A stretch of DNA of 37,303 nucleotides, from positions 1 to 37,303 of the IMG/VR virus record IMGVR_UViG_3300036832_000441; one strand, 5' to 3'. Below are positions 1 through 8,309 of the stretch, one piece after another. Below the pieces are notes generated by a model, which did not search any database, was not told the DNA's origin, and saw only the letters and a list, made by a program, of their open reading frames with translations. Origin of the DNA: a virus. The number at the start of each line of letters is the position of its first letter. Position 1 is the stretch's first letter. Position numbers and translations under genes: made by a program.

Positions 1-53
1 CTGACACGAGACAGGTCGAGGAAATTCACCACTAGGCAAGGGGGTAGGTCACC

Positions 54-905
54 ATGAGGCGACGCAGCGAGCAGGCAGAGGTCGAGCAGCCCGAGGCACC
101 GGCCGAGCTCGACGAGCCGGTCGAGGAGCCGGAGCCGGCACCGGACGACGACGACGAGACGGTCGAGGAGCCGGAGGTCGAGCCGGAGGCGGCGGCGACC
201 TGGGAGTCGCGCATCGTCGGCCACGACGACGTGCCGCCCGAGCAGATCGTCGGCAACCCGAACAACTGGCGGCTCCATCCGCAGCACCAGTCGGAGGCGG
301 TCAAGGAGGCGATGGACCGGGTCGGCTGGGTCCGGCCGGTGATCGTCAACCGACGCTCCGGCAATCTCGTCGACGGCCACCTGCGCGTGGCGATCGCGAT
401 CGAGCGGGGCGAGGCCACCGTGCCGGTCGACTACGTCGACCTGAGCGAGGACCAGGAGCGGGTCGTGCTCGTCACGCTCGACCCGTCGTCGTCGCTCGCC
501 GGCACCGACGAAGCGCAGCTCAGGTCGCTGCTCGCCGCGCTGAACGGGTCGTTCGACGTCGCGCTGCAGAAGCTCGCCGACGACCTGGCCCGCGACACGA
601 GCCGCACGCTGCCGCCGGCGCCGACGGCGGCGGACATCGAGCGCGGCGCGGACGAGCTCGCCGCGAAGTTCCAGCCGCGGCAGACCGAGATGCTCGACGT
701 GATCTGCCCGCACTGCGCGGGCGAGTTCGCCGTCAACCTGAGCGTGCGGCGACGGCTGTCGGCAGCCGAGCAGACGCGGTACGGCCTCAGCGTCCGCGAC
801 ATACGCGGCACTGCCGAAGAGCAGGAGCGCCTCGCTGCGCTCTTCGCCTCGGTGCCTGGTCTTGCGTCGCACCCGGAGATCGTGAAGCTAAGGGCGTCCG
901 CGTGA
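54..905 (+). CDS. ParB-like nuclease/sulfiredoxin-fold domain protein
   Basis: The 283-residue protein opens with a very acidic Glu/Asp/Pro tract (about residues 5-50) followed by a ParB-type domain (about 52-185). The motif NLVDGHLRVA near residue 105 matches the GxxR phosphate-binding box of ParB/Srx domains. About residues 218-224 carry a single zinc-knuckle half, CPHC, with no second pair. The C-terminus (VRRRLSAAEQTRYGL to SHPEI) recurs almost unchanged in the gene at 31464-31739. ATG 54 follows a purine-rich GGGGGTAGG. ParB-like proteins are common beside phage terminases; they may bind or modify DNA or use CTP, but the substrate cannot be read here. The next gene overlaps by 4 nt. Confidence 0.75.
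   Translation: MRRRSEQAEVEQPEAPAELDEPVEEPEPAPDDDDETVEEPEVEPEAAATWESRIVGHDDVPPEQIVGNPNNWRLHPQHQSEAVKEAMDRVGWVRPVIVNRRSGNLVDGHLRVAIAIERGEATVPVDYVDLSEDQERVVLVTLDPSSSLAGTDEAQLRSLLAALNGSFDVALQKLADDLARDTSRTLPPAPTAADIERGADELAAKFQPRQTEMLDVICPHCAGEFAVNLSVRRRLSAAEQTRYGLSVRDIRGTAEEQERLAALFASVPGLASHPEIVKLRASA
744..881 (+). repeat. 138-bp duplicated segment, copy 1
   Basis: This stretch encodes the C-terminus of the first ParB-like protein and aligns without gaps to 31569-31706. It begins with a 33-bp perfect match and contains a further 21-bp perfect match; the rest differs by substitutions. Both copies are read in the same frame and give nearly the same peptide. Confidence 0.9.
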
Positions 906-1231
906 CCGACTGGCTCGACGAGCTGACGCCGGACGAGCGCGAGGGCTGGGATGAGTTCGTCGCGCACGTCCGCCGCGACGCGCTCACGAAGATCGACGAG
1001 TCAGCGTTCGTCGTCTCGCTCTTCCCGACCGGCGGCGAGCCCGACGTCAAGTACGCCGTCGAGCTCGGCCTCGCGATCCTGCTCAACAAGTCGATCCTCG
1101 TCGTCGCGATGCCCGGCGCCGTCATCCCGCCGAAGCTGCGCGAGATCGCCGACATCGTCGTCCACGCCGACGTCGACGTCGAAGAGGGCCGTCAGCTTGT
1201 CGCCGACGCGATGCGCGGGATGCCGCGGTGA
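902..1231 (+). CDS. Small Rossmann-like hypothetical protein
   Basis: A 109-residue protein starting at GTG 902 in a 4-nt overlap with the ParB-like gene. After an acidic N-terminus (WLDELTPDEREGWDEF) it alternates strands and helices: SAFVVSLFPTG, then KYAVELGLAILLNKSILVV, then REIADIVVHADVD. This pattern resembles the small alpha/beta fold of nucleoside 2-deoxyribosyltransferase-like and TIR-like proteins, where a chain such as ELG-AILL-K-I-VV is typical. No catalytic residues can be fixed, so that comparison is only a fold guess. The next reading frame also starts with a GTGA overlap at 1228, so the genes appear co-translated. Confidence 0.6.
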   Translation: MTDWLDELTPDEREGWDEFVAHVRRDALTKIDESAFVVSLFPTGGEPDVKYAVELGLAILLNKSILVVAMPGAVIPPKLREIADIVVHADVDVEEGRQLVADAMRGMPR

Positions 1232-1638
1232 CGCTCGACGCCGTCTTCACCAGCTCCGCGCTCGACGAGCTCGAACAGCGAGTCGTCGGCATCGTCGACG
1301 CCCGCCTCGAAGAACGCGGCATCGGCGCGCAGCGCCGCTGGCGCACCGTCGACGAAGCAGCCGCCGAGCTCGGCGTAACACCGAGCGCGTGCTCGATGAG
1401 CTCTTCGCTCACTTGCTTCTTCTTCGGGCCGGGCTTCGGGCCGGGCTTCGTCGCCGGGTCGGCGGCACGGATGACACGATCGACACGACGCAGCTCGTCG
1501 TCGATCAGGTCGAGCTCAAGCTTGACGCGCTGCCGTTCGAGCTGCAGCTCTGCTGCACGCTGCTCATCCACGACGAGGGCCTGGCGTACTCGCGCCACTA
1601 CGACCAGCTCTACCAGCACGGCTCCCCGATGCGGCTGA
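1228..1638 (+). pseudogene. Broken helix-turn-helix protein (N-terminal part only)
   Basis: GTG 1228 overlaps the upstream stop. The first ~50 residues look genuine: a coiled helix (LDELEQRVVGIVDARLEE) and then WRTVDEAAAELGVTPSA, the start of a MerR/excisionase-type helix-turn-helix. From about position 1386 the frame becomes a Ser/Arg/Thr run typical of a non-coding frame in GC-rich DNA, with an odd FFFGPGFGPGF stretch. The gene is therefore most likely cut near a small palindrome at 1368-1386 (GCTCGGCGT / ACACCGAGC). Normal excisionase-like proteins would continue another 20-60 residues in register. Confidence 0.5.
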
Positions 1639-2069
1639 TGCGGGTGTCGAACCTGCACCACGAGACGGCGGTCCGGAGCCTGTTCCTGCTGCAGGAGATC
1701 GAGCCGGACACGTACGAGCGGCTGGTCGCCAGGATCGGCGGCATCGACATGGCCGGGAAGCTGGGCCTCAACGACTACTTCCCGCGCGAGCTTCCTTTCA
1801 TGTTCAAGTCGTGGCTTGACTACCGCGAGCACCTGCTGGACACGCTCGTCGACGACGACTACCGGCCGGCGCTCAGACGCAAGTTCGCGATGATCGACCG
1901 CGGGTTGCCGCCGGGGTTCCGGCAGGAGGCGCGGGCGATCCAGGTGACTGGCATCCTCACCTGCGACTGGGAGGGCGCGAAGCTGGAGGCTTGGTACAAC
2001 TCGCCGCAGGTCTGGAAGGAGCGGAAGGCGTGGCAAGACTCCAAACGCGCCCTGCTGGGAACGACCTGA
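1389..2069 (+). pseudogene. C-terminal remnant of a PAPS-reductase-family (IbrA/DUF3440-like) protein
   Basis: From about 1560 to 2069 this frame is clearly coding. It carries the block YSRHYDQLYQHGSPMRLMRV, then ETAVRSLFLLQEIEPDTYER and LVARIGGIDMAGKLG, which resembles the conserved C-terminal part of IbrA-type proteins (PP-loop ATPase/PAPS reductase superfamily fused to DUF3440). The family normally has an N-terminal PP-loop with SGGKDS; no such motif is found in any frame upstream, so the nucleotide-binding half is missing. GTG 1389 is the first usable start after the plausible junction, but residues before about 1560 (an Leu/Arg-rich run) look non-native. The intact ParB gene that follows is the usual partner (IbrB type). 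Confidence 0.5.
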
Positions 2070-2623
2070 CAGCCAGGCAGCCGGTGTCGGACGTGCGCTG
2101 GGTGCCGCTCGAGCGGGTCGAGGCGAACGACTACAACCCGAACAAGGTCGCCGCGAACGAGCTCAAGCTGCTGCTGCACTCGATCCTCTCTGACGGGTAC
2201 ACGCAGCCGGTCGTGACGATCTACGACGCGCCCCGCGACAGGTACGTGATCGTGGACGGGTTCCACCGCTGGCTGGTGATGAAGCGCCACCAGGCCGTGC
2301 AGGACATGACCGGCGGGCTGCTGCCGATCGTCGTCCTCGACAAGCCCTTGGCTGACCGGATGGCGTCGACCGTCCGCCACAACCGCGCGCGCGGCAAGCA
2401 CTCGGTCGCCGGCATGAGCACGATCGTGTTCGGGATGCTCGACTCCGGCCTGACCGACGAGCAGGTCTGCGCCGAGCTCGGCCTGGAGCCGGACGAGCTG
2501 CTGCGCTTGAAGCACATCACCGGCTTCTCCAAGCTGTTCGCCGACGTCGAGTACAACCGGGCCTGGCAGACCCGCCGGATGATCCAGCTCCGCAAGGAGT
2601 ACGAGACCGAGAATGGAAGCTAG
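2030..2623 (+). CDS. IbrB-like ParB/sulfiredoxin-domain protein
   Basis: GTG 2030 is chosen because AAGGAG lies nine bases upstream (2016-2021); longer starts would run deeper into the previous gene. The 197-residue product has a ParB core: VRWVPLERVEANDYNPN (about 22-38), then YVIVDGFHRW with the GxxR-type box (about 72-81). STVRHNRARGKH (about 113-124), typical of IbrB-like and phage ParB proteins, follows, and then a C-terminal helix-turn-helix-like part (LTDEQVCAELGLEPDELLRL). In other genomes IbrA and IbrB are adjacent and thought to act together on DNA or gene regulation; here the partner is truncated. It overlaps the small terminase gene by 11 nt. Confidence 0.75.
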   Translation: MARLQTRPAGNDLTARQPVSDVRWVPLERVEANDYNPNKVAANELKLLLHSILSDGYTQPVVTIYDAPRDRYVIVDGFHRWLVMKRHQAVQDMTGGLLPIVVLDKPLADRMASTVRHNRARGKHSVAGMSTIVFGMLDSGLTDEQVCAELGLEPDELLRLKHITGFSKLFADVEYNRAWQTRRMIQLRKEYETENGS

Positions 2624-3431
2624 CCCGGCTCAGTGCTCGTCGCTGACAAAGCGCGGCGAGCGGTGCAGGAACCGGGCGGCGGTCGACGGGCTCTGCGTGC
2701 GCCACGCGACCCGTAGCGGGTCGGTGTTCTCGCAGGAGCGCGCCGTCCACCTGGCGGCGGTGATCTCGGCCGGCAACTCGACCGCCGTCGCGCTCCGCGT
2801 CTGCGGGATCAGCAAGACGACGTTTCAGAACTGGATGCGGCGCGGCGGCCGCGGCGAAGCCCCATACGAGGCGTTCCGGACCGACATCGAGCGGGCCCGG
2901 GCGCAGGCCGAAGCCAGGCACGTCACCCAGGTCGCGGCGGCCGCCGTCGACGACTGGCGGGCGGCGTCATACATGCTCGACCGGCAGCTTCGCCGCCGAG
3001 ACGACCTCGAGGACGAAGCCGTCGAGGACACGTCCGACCTGGCCTCAGAAGTCGCCACGGCGGCGGCCGAGGAGGCCCGCAGGACGCTGACAGCGATCGG
3101 CGAGGACTCGGAGCTCTCCGAGGGCGCGATCGACCGGTACGTGGCCGCCGTCGTCGTGTGGCGGATGCTGGAGGCCGGCTGGGTCAAGCTCGGCCGCCCG
3201 GCGACGACACTGGGCGGCGCCACCGGCCTGAGCCAGGTCGCGCACCCGCTGATCGGACAGATGGCGGCTGCGCGGCGCGAGTGCGCCGAGCTGGGCGCGG
3301 CGCTGGGTCTCGACGTCCGCAGCCGCCTGCGCCTCAACCGCCGCGTCGGCGCCGGCAGGCCGGTCGGGGCGGCGTCGGCGCTCGACCGGGCGCAGCCGCC
3401 GATGCGGCTCGTCAAGGGCGGCGCCGAATGA
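2613..3431 (+). CDS. terS: Terminase small subunit
   Basis: A 272-residue protein directly before the large terminase. The N-terminus has a short Cys/His knuckle (C8, C17, C27, H30). A helix-turn-helix follows (about 55-75: ALRVCGISKTTFQNWM), the DNA-recognition fold of small terminases, then a long charged helical region suited to oligomerisation. The last ~100 residues (LGRPATTLGGATGLSQVAHP, then GLDVRSRLRLNR) resemble the P27-type small terminase C-terminus. It recognises the packaging site and regulates the large subunit. The zinc knuckle at the N-terminus is an uncommon addition. Confidence 0.8.
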   Translation: MEASPAQCSSLTKRGERCRNRAAVDGLCVRHATRSGSVFSQERAVHLAAVISAGNSTAVALRVCGISKTTFQNWMRRGGRGEAPYEAFRTDIERARAQAEARHVTQVAAAAVDDWRAASYMLDRQLRRRDDLEDEAVEDTSDLASEVATAAAEEARRTLTAIGEDSELSEGAIDRYVAAVVVWRMLEAGWVKLGRPATTLGGATGLSQVAHPLIGQMAAARRECAELGAALGLDVRSRLRLNRRVGAGRPVGAASALDRAQPPMRLVKGGAE

Positions 3432-3474
3432 CTTCCGGTTTTGCCTCCTCAGATGAGGTCGAAAAAACGGAAGT
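3431..3474 (+). promoter_or_regulatory. Stem-loop in the terS-terL gap
   Basis: ACTTCCG (3431-3437) pairs with CGGAAGT (3468-3474), extended by TTTT/AAAA after one bulged base. Inside it CCTC (3447-3450) pairs with GAGG (3455-3458). The right arm contains the GGAAG that serves as ribosome-binding site for GTG 3481, so folding could limit initiation of the large terminase. The stretch is A/T-rich compared with its surroundings. Confidence 0.5.
3457..3473 (+). repeat. 17-bp A-tract repeat, copy 1
   Basis: GGTCGAAAAAACGGAAG occurs here and again, identically, at 30750-30766 at the 3' end of the integrase gene. In both places its GGAAG sits just upstream of a GTG start codon. Confidence 0.85.
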
Positions 3475-3480
3475 CCCGTC

Positions 3481-4995
3481 GTGACCACCGTCGAGGTTGA
3501 GCCGACCAGGTGGCGGCCGTACTCGCACGGCACGCGGGCGGTGCACTTCGCCTGGTGGTGCCGCGAGCACTGCATCCAGAGCGTGGGCCAGTTCGCGTCG
3601 AAGCCGCTGACCTTGGAGCCGTGGCAGCTCGAGATGATGGGCGAGGCGCTCGCCGAGACGGAGGAGCAGCAGACGTACTGGCTGATCACGGCGCTGGTGA
3701 TCCCGAAGAAGAACGGGAAGACGTCGCTGCTGGCGGCGTTCGGGCTCTACCACCTGATCGAGGACGACGAGGGCACCCCGGAGATCCTCCTCGCGGCCGC
3801 CACCAACCGGCAGGCCGGACGGTTGTTCGACACGGCGGTCAGGTTCGTGAAGCGGGACCCGTGGCTCGCGTCACGGCTCGTCGTTCGTGAGCAGTCGGGT
3901 GTGATCGCGCGCGCCGACGGGTTCGGCAGCCTGATCCGCATCTCGGCCGACTCCGGCGCCGCGTCCGGGTACGGCCCGTCGCTCGTGGTCGCGGACGAGC
4001 TCGCCGACTGGCACACGCCGCGCCGCCGGCGGACGTGGGCGAACATCGCGACCGCCGGGCAGATGATCCGCGACGTCGTCCACGTCTTCATCATCTCGAC
4101 GGCCGGGGAGCCGACCGAGCGGGTCACCGGCCTGCTCGGCCAGATGATCGACCGCAACGAGCTCGACGGCGACGTCGAGCGTGTCCACCGTGCGCTGACG
4201 ATCTCGCGGAACCATCCGGGCAAGACGCTGATCTACAACTACGACGCCCGCACCCTCGACCCGTTCGACATGGACGCAATAAAGGCCGCAAATCCTGCCA
4301 GCTGGGTGACGAGGGAGCGGCTGCTGGAGACGGCGAGGTCGCCGGCGCTGACGCACGGCCGATTCCTGCAGCTGCACGGCTGCGTGTGGACGACGGCCGA
4401 GGGCAGCCTGCTCGAGCTGGAGGACTGGCGCAAGGCCGCCGTCCAGGCGAAGCTCGCCGACCGCGACGCGATCACGCTCGGGTTCCGGGGCGCCGACACC
4501 TGCTCCTTGGTCGCCTGCCGCCGCGACGACAGCGTCCTCTTCCTGCTCGAACAGTGGCAGCCGGCGGCGGACGAGCTCGTCGACCCTGAGGACGTCGACG
4601 ACGCGGTGCTGCACGCGATCGGCACCTACCAGGTCGCCGCGCTGTTCGCGGCCGCGACGCCGGAGTACGCGACGCTGGTCGACTCGTGGCGGAAGGTGCT
4701 CGGCACCCGCCGGGTCGTGGACGTGCCGGTCGACCGGCCCTCCCCGAAGACGGCGTCGATCACGCAGCGGTTCCGCGCCGACACGCTGCAGGAGCGGCTG
4801 CACCATTCCGGCGACCGCCGGTTGGACGCGTCGATCGCCGGCGCCAGGATCGCCCGCAGCCGCAACCAGCCCTACGTCGTCTCCGACGAACGGCAGGACA
4901 CGCCGGTGTCCGGCTGCCACGCCGCGATGCTGGCCTGGGAGGCGAACATCATTTCCCCCGCGTACACGCGAAAATCTGGATACTCCTTCCTGTAG
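3481..4995 (+). CDS. terL: Terminase large subunit
   Basis: The 504-residue packaging motor starts at GTG 3481 after GGAAG. The ATPase domain has a Walker A-like VIPKKNGKTS (about 73-82) and Walker B LVVADELADW (about 168-177, acidic pair D172/E173). The coupling region IISTAGEPTER follows. The C-terminal RNase H-like nuclease starts near residue 330 (ITLGFRGADTCSLVACR). In most relatives the first nuclease motif reads GFDGS with a metal-binding Asp; here that position is Arg, although an Asp follows three residues later. The protein cuts concatemeric DNA and pumps it into the prohead through the portal encoded next. Confidence 0.93.
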   Translation: MTTVEVEPTRWRPYSHGTRAVHFAWWCREHCIQSVGQFASKPLTLEPWQLEMMGEALAETEEQQTYWLITALVIPKKNGKTSLLAAFGLYHLIEDDEGTPEILLAAATNRQAGRLFDTAVRFVKRDPWLASRLVVREQSGVIARADGFGSLIRISADSGAASGYGPSLVVADELADWHTPRRRRTWANIATAGQMIRDVVHVFIISTAGEPTERVTGLLGQMIDRNELDGDVERVHRALTISRNHPGKTLIYNYDARTLDPFDMDAIKAANPASWVTRERLLETARSPALTHGRFLQLHGCVWTTAEGSLLELEDWRKAAVQAKLADRDAITLGFRGADTCSLVACRRDDSVLFLLEQWQPAADELVDPEDVDDAVLHAIGTYQVAALFAAATPEYATLVDSWRKVLGTRRVVDVPVDRPSPKTASITQRFRADTLQERLHHSGDRRLDASIAGARIARSRNQPYVVSDERQDTPVSGCHAAMLAWEANIISPAYTRKSGYSFL

Positions 4996-4998
4996 CGA

Positions 4999-6525
4999 AT
5001 GAGCACATACCTGGCACCCCCGAGGCCACCGCGGGTCGAGGAGCGTACGCCAGATGACTGGCTGGACATCCTGCTCGCGCAGCTCAGGGTGCAATCAGCC
5101 GCCGCAGAGGTCTACGAGGCGTACTACGACGGGCGGCATCCTCTCCAGTTCGCCACCTCGAAGTTCCGGGAGGCGTTCGGCACCTTGTTCGGCGCCTTCG
5201 CCGACAACTGGTGCCAGATCGTCGTCGACGCCCCGGTCGAGCGGCTCAAGATCGTCGGCTTCGCCAAGGCCGGGTCGGCCTCCGACGACGCCTGGTCGAT
5301 CTGGCAGGACAACGCGCTCGACACCGAGTCGGTGATCGCCCACACGGAGGCCGGGAAGTGTGGCGAGTCGTTCCTTTTGGTCGACCCGAACGACGGCGAG
5401 CCGAAGATCACGGTCGAGCACTCCGGCCAGATGGTCGTCATCACCGACCCGGGCGACCGCCGCAAGCGGCTCGCCGCCTTGAAGCGGTGGCTCGGAGACG
5501 ACGGCTACATCAACGTCAACCTGTACCTGCCCGACCTGGTGATCAAGTACGAGTCGTCGATGCCTGCCGTGGTCGGCAACGACGGCGGCAAGGTCACGCC
5601 CGACAACGTCGAGTGGGAGGCGATCGACGCGATCAACCACTCGCTCGGCGTCGTGCCGGTGATCCCGCTGGAGAACAAGCCGGGCCTGATGTCCGGCGGC
5701 CACAGTGACCTCGAGCCCGCCATCCCGCTGCAGAACGCCGTCAACAAGATCTGCACCGACATGATCGTCGCCTCCGAGTACGGCGCCTTCCGACAGCGAG
5801 CGCTGACCGGCGTCGACCTGCCCAAGGACCCGCACACCGGCGAGGTCAACCCGGCCGTGCAGCTCAAGGCGACGATGTCGCGGCTGTGGAACTTCGAGGA
5901 GGACACCGCCCGCATTTGGGACCTGAACCCGACCGACCTGTCCAACTACGTCCACTCGATCGAGCTGCTGATCCAGCACATGGCGGCGCAGACACGGACG
6001 CCGCCTCACTACCTGCTCGGCCAGGTGATCAACGCCTCCGGCGACGCGCTGATCGCGGCCGAGGCGGGCCTGACGACGAAGTGCCGCGCGAAGATCCTGT
6101 TCTTCTCCGACGCCTGGGAGGAGGCGATGGCGCTCGCGCTCGGCGCCGCCGGCACCGACACCGAGCAGGCCGACCTGGAGGCGATTTGGGACAACCCCGA
6201 GCGGGTGCCGCCCGGCGTGATCGTCGACGCCTGCGTCAAGAAGAAGACGCTCGGGGTGCCGCTGCCGATCCTCTGGCGCGAGATGGGCTACACGCCCGAG
6301 CAGATCGCCGAGATGGAGAAGCTCGAGCAGCAGAAGGCAGAGGAGCAGCTCGCCCTGGCCGCCGCCTACGAGGCCGCGACAACGCGGATGACCCTGGCGG
6401 GGCAGCCGCCGGAGCCGGGCCAGGAGACGACGCCTCCCACCACACCACCACCGAAGCCTGGAGGTCCGACGCCGCCACCGACGCCGCCGCCTCCACCGCC
6501 CCGACCATCCACGACAGGGGGATAG
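4999..6525 (+). CDS. Portal protein (SPP1 gp6-like)
   Basis: A 508-residue protein four bases after terL, the usual place for the portal. The opening DWLDILLAQLRVQ, then EAYYDGRHPL, is the signature of SPP1 gp6-type portals (helix, then Y-x-G-x-HPL), and NWCQIVVDAPVERLKIVGF is the conserved continuation. A stem/clip region and the helix around HMAAQTRTPPHYLLGQ lead into a C-terminal crown with coiled helix and a Pro/Thr tail (PPTTPPPKPGG). It forms the dodecameric DNA gate at the capsid vertex. No strong ribosome-binding site precedes ATG 4999, so reinitiation after terL is likely. Confidence 0.9.
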   Translation: MSTYLAPPRPPRVEERTPDDWLDILLAQLRVQSAAAEVYEAYYDGRHPLQFATSKFREAFGTLFGAFADNWCQIVVDAPVERLKIVGFAKAGSASDDAWSIWQDNALDTESVIAHTEAGKCGESFLLVDPNDGEPKITVEHSGQMVVITDPGDRRKRLAALKRWLGDDGYINVNLYLPDLVIKYESSMPAVVGNDGGKVTPDNVEWEAIDAINHSLGVVPVIPLENKPGLMSGGHSDLEPAIPLQNAVNKICTDMIVASEYGAFRQRALTGVDLPKDPHTGEVNPAVQLKATMSRLWNFEEDTARIWDLNPTDLSNYVHSIELLIQHMAAQTRTPPHYLLGQVINASGDALIAAEAGLTTKCRAKILFFSDAWEEAMALALGAAGTDTEQADLEAIWDNPERVPPGVIVDACVKKKTLGVPLPILWREMGYTPEQIAEMEKLEQQKAEEQLALAAAYEAATTRMTLAGQPPEPGQETTPPTTPPPKPGGPTPPPTPPPPPPRPSTTGG

Positions 6526-7074
6526 ATGGCAGAACCATCACCCACCGAGCCGCCCGAGGGCCAGGAGCCCGAGGAGCTGGAGGGCCAGAAGCCCGCCGTC
6601 GCCGCCGAGCCGGCCACCGAGCCGGAACCGCCGGAGGCGAAGACGTACCCGGAGTCGTACGTTCGGCAGCTACGCGCCGAGTCGGGCAACTACCGCAAGC
6701 GGCTCGCTGAGCTGGAGGAGAAGCTCCAGGACATCGAGGACGCAGACAAGTCAGAGAGCGAACGGTTGACGAAGCGTCTGACCGCTGCCGAGCAGCGCGC
6801 ACAAGACGCCGAGACCGGCCTGCTCCGCTACCAGGTCGCCGCTGAGCGCGGCCTGGACTCGCGGGCGGCGTCGTTCCTGACCGGCTCAACGCGTGAGGAG
6901 ATGGAGCTGCGGGCCGAGGAGCTCGCAGGCCTGCTCGCCGAACAGACACCGGGGACGACCCGATCCGCCAGCTTCGACGGCGGAGCGCGCGTCCCAGCCC
7001 CGCAAGCGGGGCCGCCCGAAGAGGAGCACAACGACTTCCTCATGCGGGCGCTCGGTCGCGCGCCCAACCGGTAG
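6526..7074 (+). CDS. Capsid scaffolding protein
   Basis: A 182-residue acidic protein that begins immediately after the portal stop. About residues 1-45 are Pro/Glu-rich and disordered. About 46-105 are a charged coiled coil (VRQLRAESGNYRKRLAELEE onward). The C-terminus (EEHNDFLMRALGRAPN) is a short helix of the kind that binds the capsid protein. Length, composition and position between portal and major capsid protein fit DUF4355-like scaffolds, which template prohead assembly and are then lost. Confidence 0.82.
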   Translation: MAEPSPTEPPEGQEPEELEGQKPAVAAEPATEPEPPEAKTYPESYVRQLRAESGNYRKRLAELEEKLQDIEDADKSESERLTKRLTAAEQRAQDAETGLLRYQVAAERGLDSRAASFLTGSTREEMELRAEELAGLLAEQTPGTTRSASFDGGARVPAPQAGPPEEEHNDFLMRALGRAPNR

Positions 7075-7075
7075 C

Positions 7076-7094
7076 GCCCGCCCGGAGGGCGGGC
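7076..7094 (+). promoter_or_regulatory. Perfect hairpin before the major capsid gene
   Basis: GCCCGCCC (7076-7083), loop GGA, GGGCGGGC (7087-7094): eight G-C pairs with a three-base loop, followed by the ribosome-binding site AAAGGGA and ATG 7111. There is no T-tract, so full termination is unlikely. Protection of the capsid mRNA 5' end or partial attenuation is more likely. Confidence 0.65.
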
Positions 7095-7110
7095 AGAAAG
7101 GGACGCGAAC

Positions 7111-8046
7111 ATGGCGAACCGAATCCCGCTCTCTGAGGGCATCCCGGCTGCTGGCGGGTATCTACTCCCGCCAGAGCAGGGCCAGCTCCTCGTGCAGGGC
7201 ATCCTGATCGAGGCCGGCGCGATCGCGCTCGCCGGCGACGCCCGGGCGACCAACGCGATCAAGACGAACTTCCCGATCTGGCTCGGCCAGCCGACCGCAG
7301 GGCCGGTCGGCGAAGGCGCAACGAAGCCTGCGACCGGCGCCGAGTTCGGCCAGGCGACCCTCAACGTCAAGAAATTCGCCACGATCATTCTCTTCACGGA
7401 CGAGATGATCCAGGACGTCCAGATGGGCGATTTGAACGTCCTCGTCGACTCGGGAATCCGGACGGCACTCAACGACGCGATCGACGCGCACGCGGTCGGG
7501 CTCGTCCGCGGCGCCCCGCTGACGAGCGTGTTCGACTCGACGCTGGCCGCGACGACGGCCCAGGCCGAGTACGACCAGACGAAGCCGGACGCGCTGCAGA
7601 AGACGATCTCGGCGGCGATGGGCGTGCTCGAAGCCAACGGGTACGGCAACACCGCTCAGATGGGTGTCCTGCTCGGCTTCGGGTTCGCACAGATCCTCCG
7701 CGACGCCCGGTCGACGCTCGACCCGTCGATGCCGATCTACGGGCCCGGCACCGGCCGCGACCCGCTCTACGGCCTGTCGGCGCAGCAGTCGACGAACCTG
7801 ACCGTCGCCGGGGCGGCGCCGGCTGCCGGCGACGTGCTCGGCTTCGTCGTGCACCGGCCGAACATTCACGTCCGCATCCGCAACGACGTGCTCCTGACCA
7901 CCTCGTCGGAGGCGACCGTGAACGACGGCACCACCGACCGCAAGCTGTTCCAGGAGGACCTGACCGCCGTCCGCTACGAGACCAGGCTCGCGTTCATGAT
8001 CCACGACATCAACCGGGCGGTCGTCGCCATCGTCAACAAGGTCTGA
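7111..8046 (+). CDS. Major capsid protein (HK97 fold)
   Basis: A 311-residue protein after the scaffold gene. It begins IPLSEGIPAAGGYLLPPEQG, the usual N-arm entry of HK97-type capsid proteins. FPIWLGQPTAGPVGEGATKP and then FGQATLNVKKFATIILFTDE are the conserved spine-helix/P-domain sequence. The C-terminal part (VLGFVVHRPNIHVRIRNDVL, then RLAFMIHDINRAVVAIVNK) is the closing P-domain strand set. No N-terminal protease or delta domain is present, in line with a separate scaffold gene. It has the best ribosome-binding site of the head genes and a stem-loop upstream. Confidence 0.93.
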   Translation: MANRIPLSEGIPAAGGYLLPPEQGQLLVQGILIEAGAIALAGDARATNAIKTNFPIWLGQPTAGPVGEGATKPATGAEFGQATLNVKKFATIILFTDEMIQDVQMGDLNVLVDSGIRTALNDAIDAHAVGLVRGAPLTSVFDSTLAATTAQAEYDQTKPDALQKTISAAMGVLEANGYGNTAQMGVLLGFGFAQILRDARSTLDPSMPIYGPGTGRDPLYGLSAQQSTNLTVAGAAPAAGDVLGFVVHRPNIHVRIRNDVLLTTSSEATVNDGTTDRKLFQEDLTAVRYETRLAFMIHDINRAVVAIVNKV

Positions 8047-8093
8047 CCGCGATCCACGAATCGCGAATCGATGATCGAAGAGGGAGGTAGCTA

Positions 8094-8306
8094 GTGCCAT
8101 CGACACCGAAGGCCGACACGAAGGACACGACGCTGGAGCATCCGGATCCGTCGTCGCCGCTGTCTGAGCACGCGACGAAGCAGCCGGACCCGGACGCGCC
8201 GACCGACCTGAACCCGCCGGACGGGCCGCATATCCAGGAGATCCGCGGCGACCCGTCGAACCTGCCGGCGCCGTCGAAGGCGGCGAGCTCGAGCTCGTCG
8301 GAGTAA
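8094..8306 (+). CDS. Small Pro/Ser/Asp-rich head-region protein
   Basis: A 70-residue protein starting at GTG 8094 after a strong GAGGGAGGTAG. It is almost wholly low-complexity (Pro, Ser, Asp, Thr) with no predicted fold and ends in a run of serines. Proteins like this often sit between capsid and connector genes. It could be a minor head or accessory protein, but nothing specific identifies it. Confidence 0.55.
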   Translation: MPSTPKADTKDTTLEHPDPSSPLSEHATKQPDPDAPTDLNPPDGPHIQEIRGDPSNLPAPSKAASSSSSE

Positions 8307-8309
8307 GCG

